A stretch of DNA of 64,000 bases from the NCBI GenBank assembly GCA_030490835.1, contig CM059973.1, forward strand, positions 63,988,008 to 64,052,007. Reading direction: 5' to 3'. The translations under genes were made by a program, and so were the position numbers. The stretch comes from Annona cherimola. Its lineage: Eukaryota; Streptophyta; Magnoliopsida; Magnoliales; Annonaceae. Shown here piece by piece: positions 20,749-33,370 of the stretch (the stretch's first letter is position 1; each line of letters starts with the position of its first letter). The notes under the pieces are model-generated. The model worked only from the letters and a program-made list of their open reading frames with translations, was not told the DNA's origin and did not search any database.

Positions 20749-21811
20749 CAAGGTAACCTAGCAGATCTTATCAAAACCATTTTCTTAAAGTTACTAGTTT
20801 TATCATAATACAAAAATATTTTGTTTAAAATTTTAGGTGGGTCATACCTACTTTAACATATTTATAATTACATCAAAATATATTTACGTTTATTCTCAGA
20901 TTTATTAAAATATTATTAATAATTTACAACATTATTTATTTGCACGGGAAGAATATTTTAAATTATATAGATGCTAAATTAATAGCTTTAGACTAGATAG
21001 ATAGATCAAGTAAATTTATTAAGTTGTTTTTACTCTTATATTGCTTTTATTAAATAGAGTCCCAAAAAGACATTGATTTGCATGAAACTTAGTTTGTTGT
21101 CATGTATCATGAACCTAATTTCTTAATTAAAAATAATCTTAAAATTTAGTGGGTTAATTAAATTTTGATTTAGCTTTCGAGGTTGCCTCAAAATGGGATC
21201 CAGTATTGGGAAGCCTAATGACTCATCTTAAAAAAGGTAAGTTAAGTTTGTGTTTTTCTACCTCCAATGTAAGGCGTATTCTAAGTAGAAAATATTTATT
21301 TTAATTATTGCAGCATAGGTTCTAAGGTCCAAATATCCATCACTAATTTGAATTACTAATATCTGTTCCACTTATCTTTTATGAGATATATTATATATTT
21401 AAAGAGTAAAATATATTTTTTAAGTATATAAAAACTTATTTAATTATCTATTATTTAGAATATTTGATAAATGTACTTTACTATTATATTATTATCATAG
21501 TGGTTATAGGTTCTTTAGTAAAATTTATAACGAAATTATAGTTTTCAAATATATATATGAAAATTATTTTAAAGAATCGAGCTGGAATTAAAATTGAAAC
21601 CAACCTCATTTTAACAAAATAAGATAGGGTAGACTTCGAACTGATTTAACCTGAAATGGAATATGATAAAAAATTTTGAAAGTAGGGTAAGAGTAATATT
21701 AACTTTGAACTAGATTGCCAACCTAAGTTGCACTTGCACTTTTAATGAAATTGGCGGCTTGGTGCTATCTTTTATAGATATTGGCTCATTTGGAATGATG
21801 AAAAGCACCAA
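20749..21811. other. AT-rich spacer, nothing recognised
   Basis: No ORF of note, no repeat arm and no RNA gene that I can support in this kilobase. Confidence 0.5.
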
Positions 21812-22012
21812 GGGCTATTTGTTGCCCCATGGTAAGGTTATAGCATAGTTGCATTTTAGGTGATAAGCACTAATTTGGAGCTTATCCTTACTACACCTAT
21901 TCCAACTTTTATGGCAAAATTTTTTTATTGCAATAGATAAGTTATTAAATATCCTCGAAAAGTGGGACAGTTAAGTGCTTTCCACCTATAATATGCCTAG
22001 CCAAACAGACCC
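21812..22012. mobile_element. Tourist-like MITE, about 200 bp
   Basis: Starts GGGCTATTTG and ends CCAAACAGACCC, an imperfect inverted pair of the GGG-x-CTGTTTGG type typical of PIF/Harbinger MITEs. No clear 3 bp target duplication. Confidence 0.4.
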
Positions 22013-22124
22013 TAACGCTTAATTTTCTATTTACATAGGGAGTTTTCTTGAGTTATTTAGATCAAATGTTAGTATCTTTGAGTTTTCATCAAGGATTTTC
22101 TTCTTGAATTCTAATGAATTCCAA

Positions 22125-22245
22125 TCCACTATACTTGGATGCACTAGACTTTTCACAGCACCTAGATGTATAACTCATTTTTTATTTTTATAAAATTATT
22201 AATCTAGGCAATTTAGTTTATATACAAAGCTTTATCATTTTTGAA

Positions 22246-22282
<37 letters not shown>
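22125..22282. mobile_element. Half copy of the palindromic MULE-type MITE with (TA)n
   Basis: The left arm resembles that of 58222-58683 (TGCACTAG, TATAACTCATTTTTTATTTT, TTATCATTTTTGAAGATGTA). It then runs into a (TA)n tract at about 22249-22282; the right arm is missing. Confidence 0.45.
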
Positions 22283-22286
<4 letters not shown>

Positions 22287-22334
22287 ATTTTTAAACACAG
22301 AAATATTTTGTCATTTTTAAAGAGCTATAACAAG

Positions 22335-24836
22335 CAGGGAGGTTAATGGATCCGGTCGAGTAGATTAGAGCTTAATGCTAATATAACTATTTAAAGCATT
22401 TCAAGTCTAATCCATTTATAAAATATTAACTATAATCTAATATAAAAAAGAGATTTATATTCTATTTATATGAGTTGTATATAGGTTGAAAGCAAGTTAA
22501 TCTAGAGTCCTATTTAGTACTATGAAACAAACTTGATAATTGAAAAAGCACATAATGAAAACTTAGAAAGTAAAAAAAGATACTTGATTAGATTGGAAGC
22601 AAATGCTCTAATATTAACATCTATTTAATGGGTCATGACTTATATATTAGTTTTAATGAGTTTGTGGCTTAGGTGGTGTAACACCCATAATTTTTAAAAT
22701 GTAATGCTAAACATGCAATATATATTAAAGAAAAATTTTGGGCCATTAAAATATTAAATTTTTTATTAATATCCTAAAATTATAAAGTAAGGAAAGAAAT
22801 AATTAATAAATAAACAGTGATAAGTATTATTGTTGAATGAAATAATAGTAAAGAATATTAATTAATTTAATTAATAGCAATTAAATGGTCTAAAAAAAGA
22901 GAAGAAGAAGAAAAGAGAAAAGGAAGAAGAAAGAGGAGGAGGAGAAAAAGAGAAGGAACGAGAAGGGAGAGAATATAATGACGGACTAAGTTAATCTTCC
23001 ATTTATATTATTTTTATGTTAAAATATAATTTAATTAGAGACTAAACTTTATTTAGAATATCATTAAGGAAAAGACAAAAATTATACAAATAATGAAAAT
23101 ATGAAAAAAATATAAAAAGATTATCAGAATTTTTTTTGAAATTCTCAAAAATTTTAGGAATTAAAAAAGAAGAATTCTAGAATTTTTACAAAAATTATGG
23201 TAAAGTTGCAAAGTAACAGAAACGTACACAATAATTGACTTCAAAAGATCATAAAATATTATATATAAGTCCAAATAATATGAAACACTCATTTGAAAGC
23301 TCTTGAAGTCTACTTTCGAATCTACAAAGAATCATCTAAATCAGACTTAAAATGAATGAACTATATAGAAAAAAGTGAAGGTATATCCTGATTTCTATAC
23401 TATGATGAAAATAGAAATAATTTTGATTTAATTTTTTAAAATATATTTAATAGTTAGATAGATCAATAAAAAATATGAAATTTTGAATTCATTCATATAT
23501 AGTATGATGGGTTTAAGAGAAAGTATAAAAATAGAAATAATTGAAAATTAAGTGATCAACATAGATTTCAGCTTAAGCACATCAATTGATAGCACCACAA
23601 GTGGCCATCATCAACTATAATAGCAAATTGGAGCCGTATCTAGATGTCACATCAATTAGAGATAATCCTGAATGGATAATGGAGAAAATTCATGTAATGA
23701 ATTTACCACATGGCAAAATAAGGTCCATCTATTTAGAGTGGAATGAATTCAAGTAATTTACACATAAAGCTCTCCCATTAGGGCTCTTATGAAAAACTAA
23801 GTATAGCCTATCCTAACCTATCCAAGAGTTAAACCCACATACTAAACAAAGAAAATTTTATAATTATAAATAGTGTACTTAAGTGACAAATTTGGATGTA
23901 CAACCAAGGGTGGATGAAAGGAGAAGAAACAGATGAAATAAGAAAAATAGTAATGGTAGACAAGAAAGATTGGCAAAAATGTAACGATCTTAGACTTTTT
24001 CTTATTTATCCTATTTGGGCTAATTTTCTTTCAAATGAATCGTTTAGACCATGATTATAAAGGTTAGATTATGATGATTTAATTATTTTAGTAAAAGTAT
24101 CCTAAAGATAATGCTTTTTAGATATGTTTCGGTAAATTAATAATATCTTCATCAAATTAAAATGGAATTTGATAAGTAACTAGTCAAATTTGAGTAGAAA
24201 AACAGATCTACAATTTTTATGTTGAAAACTGTTCAAATAATGACATTTAGAGGGTTGTTTTTGGGATGCAAGATAGACTCATTTTTAGCACCTTGCTGGA
24301 CAACTAGGTACAACCTTTAATGATTTAATCCAACCATTAATTTGATTATCAAAGTAGGGTATGATGATGTTAATGACTTATATAAAATGTAAACATAAAT
24401 TTTGAATCTTTAAAATTTAATTGATCATATTTAATATAATTTTTTAAAGGATATTGACCACATATCTTAGTAGAAAATTTTCTAGTAAGCCGTTTTTTTA
24501 TATATGTACAAAATAAGGTAAATTAATTAATGTATTATCAAGTTAGTAGAAGAATGAAACTTTAACTTCATTCACAAGTTTCACTACTTAAAAGGATCCA
24601 TGAAGTAAGGTTTTATATCATGGTGATCTCGTGGTTAGGGGCGCTACAAGTGGGTTTAACGGATCATTTGTTAAGTTGAGAAGTTGTAAATACACAACTC
24701 ATTGTCATTGATTTAATTAAATGGGTGGCGGGGATGCTAGATCAAAACCATTTATCAAAAAAATTCAGCCCTAACTTATTTGTAAAGAAATTATACAGGT
24801 GGATTCTTAGGTTGACCCATTCCATTAATGTCCCTA
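22335..24836. mobile_element. hAT-type element carrying a nested LTR
   Basis: Ends CAGGGAGGTTAATGG (22335) and, read inward, TAGGGACATTAATGG (24836); both fit YARNG. The flanks ATAACAAG (22327-22334) and ATCACAAT (24837-24844) agree at 6 of 8. Same family as 1434-2036. Without the LTR inside (22677-24648) the element would be about 530 bp. Confidence 0.6.
22677..24648. mobile_element. Probable gypsy solo LTR nested in the hAT element
   Basis: Runs from TGTAACACCC to GGGGCGCTACA, the usual end pattern of plant gypsy LTRs, with flanks GGTGG and AGTGG (4 of 5). About 1970 bp, AT-rich. It contains a purine-rich tract of GA/GAA repeats at 22898-22972 and a second LTR-like start TGTAACGATC at 23984. 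No gag or pol is left. Confidence 0.5.
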
Positions 24837-24949
24837 ATCACAATGCTTCTAAACTCCAATGCCCACTAGGCCCTTAGTCTTCTAAGTTGAATATCAATTT
24901 ATTAGGGGAAAACTTTTATGATACCTATGTAATTTAAAATTTTGGTATA

Positions 24950-25560
24950 ATATTAATTTATATTTACATTTGAATTGATGTTTGTCATGTTAAGATTATA
25001 TCAAAAGATTTGTTATTTTCATTTATTATGTTTACATCTATGTTAATATTATTTACTTCTACAATTGTTAATTTCCTTCCTTATCTTTTCGAATAGATAG
25101 AATTTCTTTTATATATATACACATAGTATTCTGCTTTTCCATAATTTAATTAAGTTATGTATTATTTTTAGTTTAAATAACTTGTTAGTTTATATTTACA
25201 TGAAATTTAGACTTATAATTCTTAACTTAAACAAAGATGTGTCAACTCAAATTTTAACCAATTCACAATTACATGAATAAGGTTTATAACTTAAGTTTTA
25301 CAAATAAAATTAGAATTAAAATTACAGTTTAAGTTCTTATAAGTAGAGATAGAATTAAGAATGAGGCAAACATAAATTTAGGATTGAATTTTCATAGTTT
25401 TCCCATTAATTTGTGCTTTAACTTGCCCATTCACTTGGTCCATTCAGGCTCAATTAGCCGCAGCAATGATTTATAAAACTATAAAAACTTAGGATTGAAT
25501 TTTCACAGTTTTGTCATTAATTTGTGCTTTAACTTGCCCATTCATATTGTGAAAACAAAT
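24950..25560 (+). repeat. Dispersed repeat, matches 16130-16620
   Basis: Second copy of the repeat described at 16130. Near its end a 60 bp block (GGATTGAATTTTCA...ACTTGCCCATTCA) is present twice, about 110 bp apart (25379 and 25490); the first copy of the repeat has only one. Confidence 0.65.
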
Positions 25561-28320
25561 ATATAAAGTGGATTTTTCATCAACCATTAAGAAATTAAAA
25601 ATAGATGGGACTACATAAAACAGGGGTTTCATAAAAGTAATTCCATAAATTAATAATTACGTCTCCGAGGTAATAAAGGTCCATTAAAATTATTTTCTAA
25701 CCTTACCCAATAATTATCATAAATTCAAACTGCCAAAATATAAATATTTAAGTTCAAACAACCACTTGAATCTAAATAAATATACAATCAAACTTTCGTT
25801 GTGCTATTGGGAATTATAATATCTTGTATCTTTTGCTTTTTCTATTAACTGAAAAAATAAAAAATTGGAGTCTGGATAAACTTAGTATGTAAGAAAGAAA
25901 ATGAAAACTGCTATATACTAAAAATTAGCTCAAAAAATTAAAATATTAAAATTTTCATAAACATTTAACGTGTCAATGCTTATGCTTATATTATAATGCA
26001 AGTACTCCTGCTCATGCACTAATTAAACTATTTGACCTTATTTTTTCTTTAACTTAGTGGCCTACAAACTAGAATCACTTTCATCGCATTTGTGCAAATT
26101 CCTAACAATAACTTTAGCTGCAAGTTCTCATTAAAAAAACTTTAAGTTATCTTTCTGATGTCATGTTCATACATTCAAACATTATGCTTATGATATACTA
26201 AATCATGCTTTCTCAAATACAAATTAAGACCATAAACTAAAATTGTTGTGGAAATCATTCAAATATGACAAATGCCAATTTAATTACATAAGAAATTCAC
26301 AACAACTAAATTCTATCAAATTCACATCAAAATGTATTGGCACGGCCTGTCACATACACAGAAAAACATAAAAAATCTTAAAACTTTTAACTCAAACTTA
26401 AACTTATCTCATCTCTGTAAATCAAACCTTTCTTTCTTGAATTTCATCATGCAAACTCAAACCTTTCACCTATATCATTAAAATAGATATAGAAACTCAT
26501 CAACCTATTTTCTATAATTTTTTTGATAAAGTATTTTCTATAATTATTAAATATGCTTTCACATCTAAATTTGCAATCGCATAACTAAATCTCAGCCCTT
26601 TACAAAATTTCACACTAGCAAACATCACTAAATCTCAGACCTTTCAAAATTTTCACACTAGCAAACAACATTAAAAAAATTCTATTTTCTTCTAACAAAA
26701 TATAATTAAATCCACTTTATCTCAAATAATTGATAAAACCAATATTAAATAAACCTCTAATTTCTTGTGTCCAAATAATTATAAAACATGTATAAACTTT
26801 TATCTAATCATTATTCACATTTTTTATGATTTCTTTAATTATTCTAAGATGTTTTAATCGTCATATTGCTCTAATCAATCACGTCAATAACATCTACAGA
26901 ATTTTTATTTTGATTCAACAATTTCTCTCTCTATATATGTAGATAAATACATACACTTGAAAGTTGGAATAAAATATCCGAAACCAAGCATCGCATTGTT
27001 CAAGTGGAGATCTAAACATCCAAAGATGATTTAAACATCACAGAAATAAATTAATGAAAATAAAAGTGAATAACCCTTGGACACTTAGTCTTATCAACAT
27101 TCTTATATGATAATATCCTCTTAAATGTGTTTAAACATCCAAACGAAGCCAGCCAACTTCATTGTAGTCCTTGGACGTTCCATTACCCATCTAATTAATA
27201 TCATTTATTTGAATTAAACCATCCCCATACTATTGGAATTCATGTGAAAGTGTTATCTAAATAGCAATGGCTCCTTCCCTACTATAATACCATGATGCAA
27301 TTGAACCACCCTTCGTTATTCTCCCTTATTGTTAAAATATATATAACTATATTACATGCTCGTACCAATAAATCAACTTCTATCAATCCCTACATTATTC
27401 ATTAATTTTTTTTAGACTTTCAAATTTATTAATTAGATGGAAAGAAAACCAAAACTCATATCAATTAAATGGAAAATAAAACAACATACATTTCAATGAT
27501 CTTACCTAATGTACTCTTCACTCTAGCCACCCATTTGATAATCTCGTTGCACAATTTCTGTTTTCACCCCCGAAGTATATTAACTGTTCTTTCTCTCCTC
27601 TCTAAATTACATTATATAAATGGGGAAGGTTCGTCCCTCTGAACGCACACATTCTATTTAATAGGAAATTACAATTTATTGATAAAAATAAAATTATTCT
27701 TTCATACAAGCACTTTGCTAAATCCTCCACTTGAACCCTTACTTCCTGATATGCAACTGAAGTTCTTAAACATCTTGGCGACCTTAATTTCTTACGTTAA
27801 ATTTAGATTAACAAGGTTCGATTCTCCTCATGGTTGAGGAGGATTTAGCCATTTAATCCCTCAGTTTGAGGGGTTTTTATATTTTCCCCAAGATAAGGGC
27901 TTTATAGTATTGTTCCCGTGTATAGGGGTACTTTGGAAATTTTCCCTCCAGTTTTCCCTCCAAAGTTTGAGGGGTGCAAATGTACTTCAATGTTATATTA
28001 AGATGTCACATTGTACATTGTAAATAAAAAAAAATGGTCCATCTTCAGTATTTTAAATACATAAGTTCACTAATAATTTAATCCTACTAATCAATATAAG
28101 CCTTTAATTAACATTTCCTATCAATCACGTCAAAAATTGCATTTTTACGTAAATTACAAAACTATCCCTAATTTTGCATATATTAGAAATCACGAATTAC
28201 TAATTTGTAAACATAAAATTTCCAATTTTTTATAATTATCACATCTTAATTGACCTATTCATATTACATAAATTTATAAAATCATCTAGAAATTAGGGGT
28301 TTCACTTTCTACCAACTTAG
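25561..28320. other. AT-rich spacer
   Basis: No gene recognised. A 43-44 bp tandem pair is at 26584-26670 (ACTAAATCTCAG at 26584 and 26627). 27800-27990 is less AT-rich and has TCC/GGG-rich words, but no feature that I can name. Confidence 0.5.
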
Positions 28321-28370
28321 CAAAAATTTCACCCTCGAAATTTAATTTAACCATGTTGGAAACGTCTTTC
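28321..28370 (-). mobile_element. Possible gypsy polypurine-tract remnant
   Basis: On the minus strand, AAATTTCGAGGGTGAAATTT followed 20 bases later by GTGAAACCCC resembles the end of a gypsy polyprotein region and its LTR start (compare 5020-5060). Strongly decayed and not independently supported. Confidence 0.3.
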
Positions 28371-28973
28371 ATTTCAATATTACTAAGATATCATCAATTC
28401 TCAATATAATTTTAGTATAAAATAATTTCAGGGGAGCCACATGATATCAACTAATTTATTTCATATAAAAATAATTATTTTCATGAATATCTGGTATAAC
28501 CTTGATAATATTCTCAAATGAATTAACAGTTTCAACTTCTCATGCTTTAATAATTCAGTACAACATGAAAAGGAAAAAATTTGGGTATTATATGTTATGA
28601 CAATTTATACTGTATATGTTATTTATGTAATATAAATGTAAATAGTAATATATGTAAATTTTAAAATATAAATGAGTATTATTTTATGTTATCTAAAACA
28701 ACGTAAAAATATTGTATTGGAGCATTGAAAGAACTAATTTGGAATTGCAACTAGAACTATCTTTATGGATAATGAGTAAGGTAAGATACACTAAGAAACA
28801 AATCGACAAATTTATATGGTAAAGTAGGTCATTTACAAATAAGGTATGAGTAAGGCAGATCATTATCTAAACCGAACTGACCCAAGTTGCATCCCTAATT
28901 TATGCCTTTCAAATAAGAATTGAAAAATATATACTTGTGAAAACTTAAGATTTGAGAATATAAAAATGACTAT

Positions 28974-29242
28974 GGGTGTTTGTTTACACCAAAACATTTC
29001 ACACTAAAATTTTTAATCTAAAATTTTTTACTCTTCACAGCTACCATATTTTTAAATTTTTTTAATTTTTTCTATATGGCTATCATATTTTTCAATTATT
29101 TCTATGCAACTTTCTATACATCTAATCCATCTCTTTTAACTTTATTTTATTTACTCATCATTATTCATATCATACTAAATTATTTTCTCTCGTTTGCACC
29201 AAAACTGTTTATAAAAACTTTTATCAGTTTCCAAACACACCC
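28974..29242. mobile_element. Tourist-like MITE (GGGTGTGTTTGG family)
   Basis: 269 bp from GGGTGTTTGTTT to CCAAACACACCC, with interior words shared with 34057 and 44648 (AATCTAAAATTTTTTACTCT, TATCATACTAAAT). No clear target duplication. Confidence 0.65.
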
Positions 29243-29249
29243 AAATTTA

Positions 29250-29900
29250 ATGGGCTTATTGGGCTGGCCGAAGCTTAGGCAGATGTCGTACTTCGATGGC
29301 AAGTTCGTCGGTAGGATTACATGGCAAGATGGGCTTTTTCATGGCCTAATTCGATAGTTGATTTGACGTTGTTGGCTGGCTTAACTGGCGTTATAATGGA
29401 CGTCTGATGTCGAAGAAGATCTGCCTATGTCTGACGTCGTCAACGACTTTGATTAGCCGCTGGTCGGCGACCATTGGAAGCGGCCATGGCTGCGTTGGTC
29501 AGAGCTTGGATGGGGACCAAGATGTCCCTCGTTGCTCTGCTAGTCCACCAGAACTAGTGCATATTCAGGCCACTGCTTATATTTTATCTTGAATACCTTA
29601 ATGATGCAACAAATATGGACTTATGTAATATTTTCATTTTTATCTTTTTTTACATATAAATATTTCATATAATATGATAGAAAATGGGTGAAATTTGTCA
29701 AAAAATATATATTATTTTAAAATTTTATCTCATGCACGAATATCCTTGTTATTTATATATTATTTTTAAATTGATTATTAATATTGTTATTTTATTATTT
29801 TATCTATTTTTATATTATTTTTTAACTTTTTTAAATATGCTAACAATATTTGGAAAAAATCATATCACTTGGTTTAAAAGAAATTTTTGTCATTTTATAG
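29250..29900. repeat. Dispersed repeat with GC-richer core, second copy
   Basis: Matches 17264-17860. Its GC-richer core (29255-29570) is longer than that of the first copy, with an extra stretch at about 29450-29520. The plus and minus ORFs in the core are not conserved with the other copy. Confidence 0.6.
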
Positions 29901-30640
29901 AAAATCTAAGACAACCAAATTAGGAGTGAGAATTAGGATGGATTAACATATAACCTTCTCCTGGCTCAACCAATTTTTCACAGGATAAAATTAACTTTTT
30001 TTAACCTGATATAGGGATAGGTTAAAAATTTTAACCCGAAGTTAAAAATAGAGTCAATGTGGGTTAACCATATCCTAACCCAAAGAATCCCGACCTATCC
30101 CACATTACTTATTTGTTGTAAGTTATAAATATATTTTTAAATTTCGTTCTCGTTTTCTTTCAAAATTCTCACACTACTTATTATTAATTATATTAACAAA
30201 ATAAGAATCAATAAGTGGCATTTGCATATATATATATATATATGACTCTTATGCATAATTGTAGATTTTCCATCATTTTTTAAACTCTTACAAAAAAATA
30301 TTATTTAGAAAAATATTTTTATAAATGCCAAAATTCATTTTGAATGAAGTACATTTTATAACCTATTTTAATAAAGATACATTATATTTATTCATGTTTT
30401 GTTTGGTAATAATGTTTAGTTTTTCAACTAGTAAAATAATGACGTATAAAATATTTAAATTTTGCATAGATGTGTCTTTATATTTGATATGTATATAAAT
30501 TATTAAAATTATTTTACTTCACCTGCATTTTCTACCCAACCTACTATCCGGATATCAACTTGAGAGCAATTTGAATCCTAAGATCTATTTAAAAAATATG
30601 AGGGTTAAATCGACTTTATCCCGATTCAATAAAAAAATTA
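29901..30640. other. Decayed hAT-like or foldback sequence
   Basis: Repeated words such as GGTTAACC, TAACCC and GGGTTAA in both orientations recall the hAT family at 1434 and 22335, and a (TA)n run lies at 30222-30242. No defined ends. Confidence 0.35.
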
Positions 30641-30943
30641 GGTCAAATAAAATTTTTTAAAAAGCAAAGTCAATGTTGGGCAAACCTTGACCAAGCACGA
30701 GTGCACGACTGTTCCCGCACCTAATCCAAATGAACAGAATGTACTTGTAATTTTATACAAACTTTGTGCACACAACTGTAATTTCGGCAACTTTAAGGAT
30801 GCAAATACAATATTAATCAAACCCTAGAAGCATATTTGCAAAAATTCTTTATTGAACAAAGTGTGAATGGAATATAAACAAGTATGACTTCGATTCCACA
30901 ATAAAAAAGTTTAAACAAGTATGGCTTCAATTCTACTATTAAA

Positions 30944-30974
<31 letters not shown>

Positions 30975-31080
30975 CCGTATAAACAAGTATGACATCAATT
31001 CTACTGTAAAAGTTTGATTTCGATTCTTATTTGTAGTCGAGATTGGTACACATTTAATTTTACATGTAGATTCTAAGGGT
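30641..31080. repeat. Fragment of the repeat unit and foldback arm
   Basis: 30780-30860 resembles the right arm of the foldback at 55153-55706. 30870-31080 resembles copy A 1190-1320 (ACAAGTATGAC, TTATTTGTAGTC, ACATTTAATTTTA), with one internal duplication of the AAACAAGTATG-GACTTC motif. Confidence 0.45.
30941..30975. repeat. (AAAAC)n microsatellite
   Basis: About seven AAAAC units. It accounts for the phenylalanine/cysteine-rich minus-strand ORF that overlaps it. Confidence 0.9.
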
Positions 31081-31089
31081 GCAAGCTGG

Positions 31090-32625
31090 GTGGGTATTCT
31101 TCGACCCCAAGTAATCCAGTACTTAAAAAACTTGGTTTCGGGTTCTTTGGAAAGGTATCTATTGTTCATCAGTGCCCGGCTTGACCCGGTCCAGAGTTAT
31201 CGTCCTGCGTCCGGATTTTGCCACACTGGAATCACCCCTTGAAAAAGCCCGCCGTGTTTGGAGAGGTGGTGGATTTTTTGTGGAAAAGCTGATGCATGCT
31301 TGGATTTGCTTGGATGACTAATTCATGAATGAAATACTAAACGACCGTATTTGGTTGCATGGCAAGATTTATGCTAGCTATGAAGGACGGTTGAATTTTT
31401 TCATGCAATATTGGATAGCTGGATTTTTGTTGAATGGTTGGACGAGATCTGCTTTGATCTTCATGTATGCTAGCTGATTTAATTAAAGGTGGACCACACT
31501 TGATTGGAAAGCATGGCTCTGCTTGATCGCGGCATAGCTTGATCACGTTTGATGACAGACTACTATTTCTAGAAATTGCATGCTTAACTTGAAGTTGGCC
31601 GTGGTCTTCATGCATGTTTCTTAATTTTTCTTCTTCTTTAATTAATTGAGGTGCATGTTTCAATGAACTATTTGCATAGGCTGGATGATGGACTACATGT
31701 AGCAATAATAACAAGACTATCATCATAAGATATGCCACTAAATTGCAATTTTAAAATTTATATTTTCATGAACTACTGAGTTGATGTCAATGGCTTCAAG
31801 AATGATTGACTCTATCCAAGGAGACCCTTTCTTGATTTGAGCTGAGGATTTGTCAAATCCGATTGCTGAAATGCTGGAGAAAAAAGAGATCCGGTATAAG
31901 GATAAATCACAGGGGACCAACTATATCTCACTTATTTTCTGCTGGGGACCGGTTTCCCTACGCACGTTTTCAGGCTAGCTAAACGTGAAAATGTTGGATC
32001 TGCAGTCCATTTTAAATGTGTGGCTGAGATTGGTAGCGAAAAAATGGGAATGTTGATATTTTATACACGCGTCTCGTACATACTCAACACCATCTCCACC
32101 CCGTGCTGCAGCGGCGTGGGGGCGTCCGTCGCGTCGAATGGGAAGAAATGTAGCACCTTGCTAGATGCATCGGACGGAGACAAATCTTTTGCGGTTGGTT
32201 CATTGTTGGTTTTGCTAGATGCTAGATGCAGCACCTCGTACTCTCTAGCACACTTTTGCGGTTGGTTTTGCTTGGTTTCGGAGACAAATCGCAGCCGGGC
32301 TTCAAGGAATTTTGCTTGAATTTGACGAAATGATTTCAACCGGACTCCACAATTTCAGATTGCCAGTGATTTGGATGGCTTGGATCTGCCAGGAGGTGTT
32401 TCTTTCTGCCAGATCTGAGATGGAATATGGGCCGGTGGAGACAGTGGGTCGTCCGTTGGCAGCCATGTCGATTCTTTTTGGGAAGAAGATGCAATTATTA
32501 GGGTACTCTAGCACCGTGTACTTATTAGTGCACATGCGATTTTGCTGCGACAATTTAAACCGTTTCCATGTCTTGAAATTTTGCCCCACTAATCTCAACA
32601 AATCATTAATCATCCCTAAATAATG
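31090..32625. other. GC-richer island of uncertain origin
   Basis: Clearly higher in G and C than the DNA on both sides, and the only part of the middle of the window with several overlapping ORFs of 90-130 codons on both strands. Words are repeated inside it (TTGCGGTTGGTT at about 32190 and 32260; GGAGACAAATC at about 32177 and 32279). I recognise no domain. It could be an old gene fragment or a captured segment. Confidence 0.45.
31337..31726 (-). CDS. Candidate small secreted protein, 129 codons, family unknown
   Basis: The ORF opens with ATG ATG at 31726 and reads MMIVLLLLLHVVHHPAYA followed by NSS, a textbook signal peptide with an A-x-A cleavage site. The mature part (about 110 residues) is hydrophilic, with a Lys/Glu-rich stretch and a short Cys-containing segment CRDQAEPCFPIKC; the chain ends ...MQPNTVV. 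A TATAAATTT motif lies about 40 bases upstream of the ATG on the minus strand, rather close. No known family is recognised, and the DNA has no conserved second copy in the window. It may be a real small secreted peptide gene, an exon of something larger, or a chance ORF. Confidence 0.3.
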   Translation of the reverse strand: MMIVLLLLLHVVHHPAYANSSLKHAPQLIKEEEKLRNMHEDHGQLQVKHAISRNSSLSSNVIKLCRDQAEPCFPIKCGPPLIKSASIHEDQSRSRPTIQQKSSYPILHEKIQPSFIASINLAMQPNTVV

Positions 32626-32639
32626 AAATATTAATAATA

Positions 32640-33370
32640 AATTTTTAAAAAAATTCCCTCATGCAAATGCAATTTTATCGAAATAAAAGGGGTAAAAATG
32701 AATTTTATGGAAAATATGTAGCTTATCAATATATTTTATAAAATCTACTTTTAGCTTACCATAATTTTTATGAAATTTAAAATAAATTATCATTAATAAA
32801 TTATTTTGTGAGAAATAATATCGAATTATTTGTAAAATAAGCTTTATTATTATTATTATTAAAAATAAACTATAGGAATTTAATCTACAAAAAAATTGGG
32901 TTGTATAGAACTTATTTCATAATTATTCAATAAGTAATAATGTAAATTAAAATTATTGAGTTCATGACAATATATTAATTAGATTATACATTCTAAGAAT
33001 TTAAGGAAATTTTAATAGACTTTTGAAATTCATTATTTAATAAGTAAAAATGTAAATTAAGATAATAAGATAAAAAAATGATTTAATCAAAATTTAATAG
33101 GTTTTTGAAAAGTGTTATTTAAAATTATATGTTAAGAGCTTAACCAGGTTATACGATCAAAAAGCTAAATTAATCGATTTTAATATAATTTTTAAAAATG
33201 TTATTTAATATTTTAAAAAATTTAGTATTATTTAAAAAATAATATATTCGACACAGATTATTTGAATAATTTGTAAAACGAATCAGATCAATTCACAGGA
33301 ATTTGAGTAATCTATAAAACCCATAAAATCATTCATTTTAATTTGATAATCCGTAAAAATCATAAAATAT
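32640..33370. other. AT-rich spacer
   Basis: Very AT-rich. From about 33230 short words such as AATCTATAAAACC and AATCCGTAAAAATC resemble the inverted arm that starts at 33375, so part of this may be a broken arm. No gene. Confidence 0.45.

Noticed and set aside
27815..27835. GGTTCGATTCTCC as the B box of a tRNA gene or SINE
   Set aside because: No A box at the right distance upstream, no cloverleaf, and no flanking duplication or A tail found.
30939..31169. Phe/Cys-rich ORF (minus)
   Set aside because: Produced by the (AAAAC)n microsatellite.
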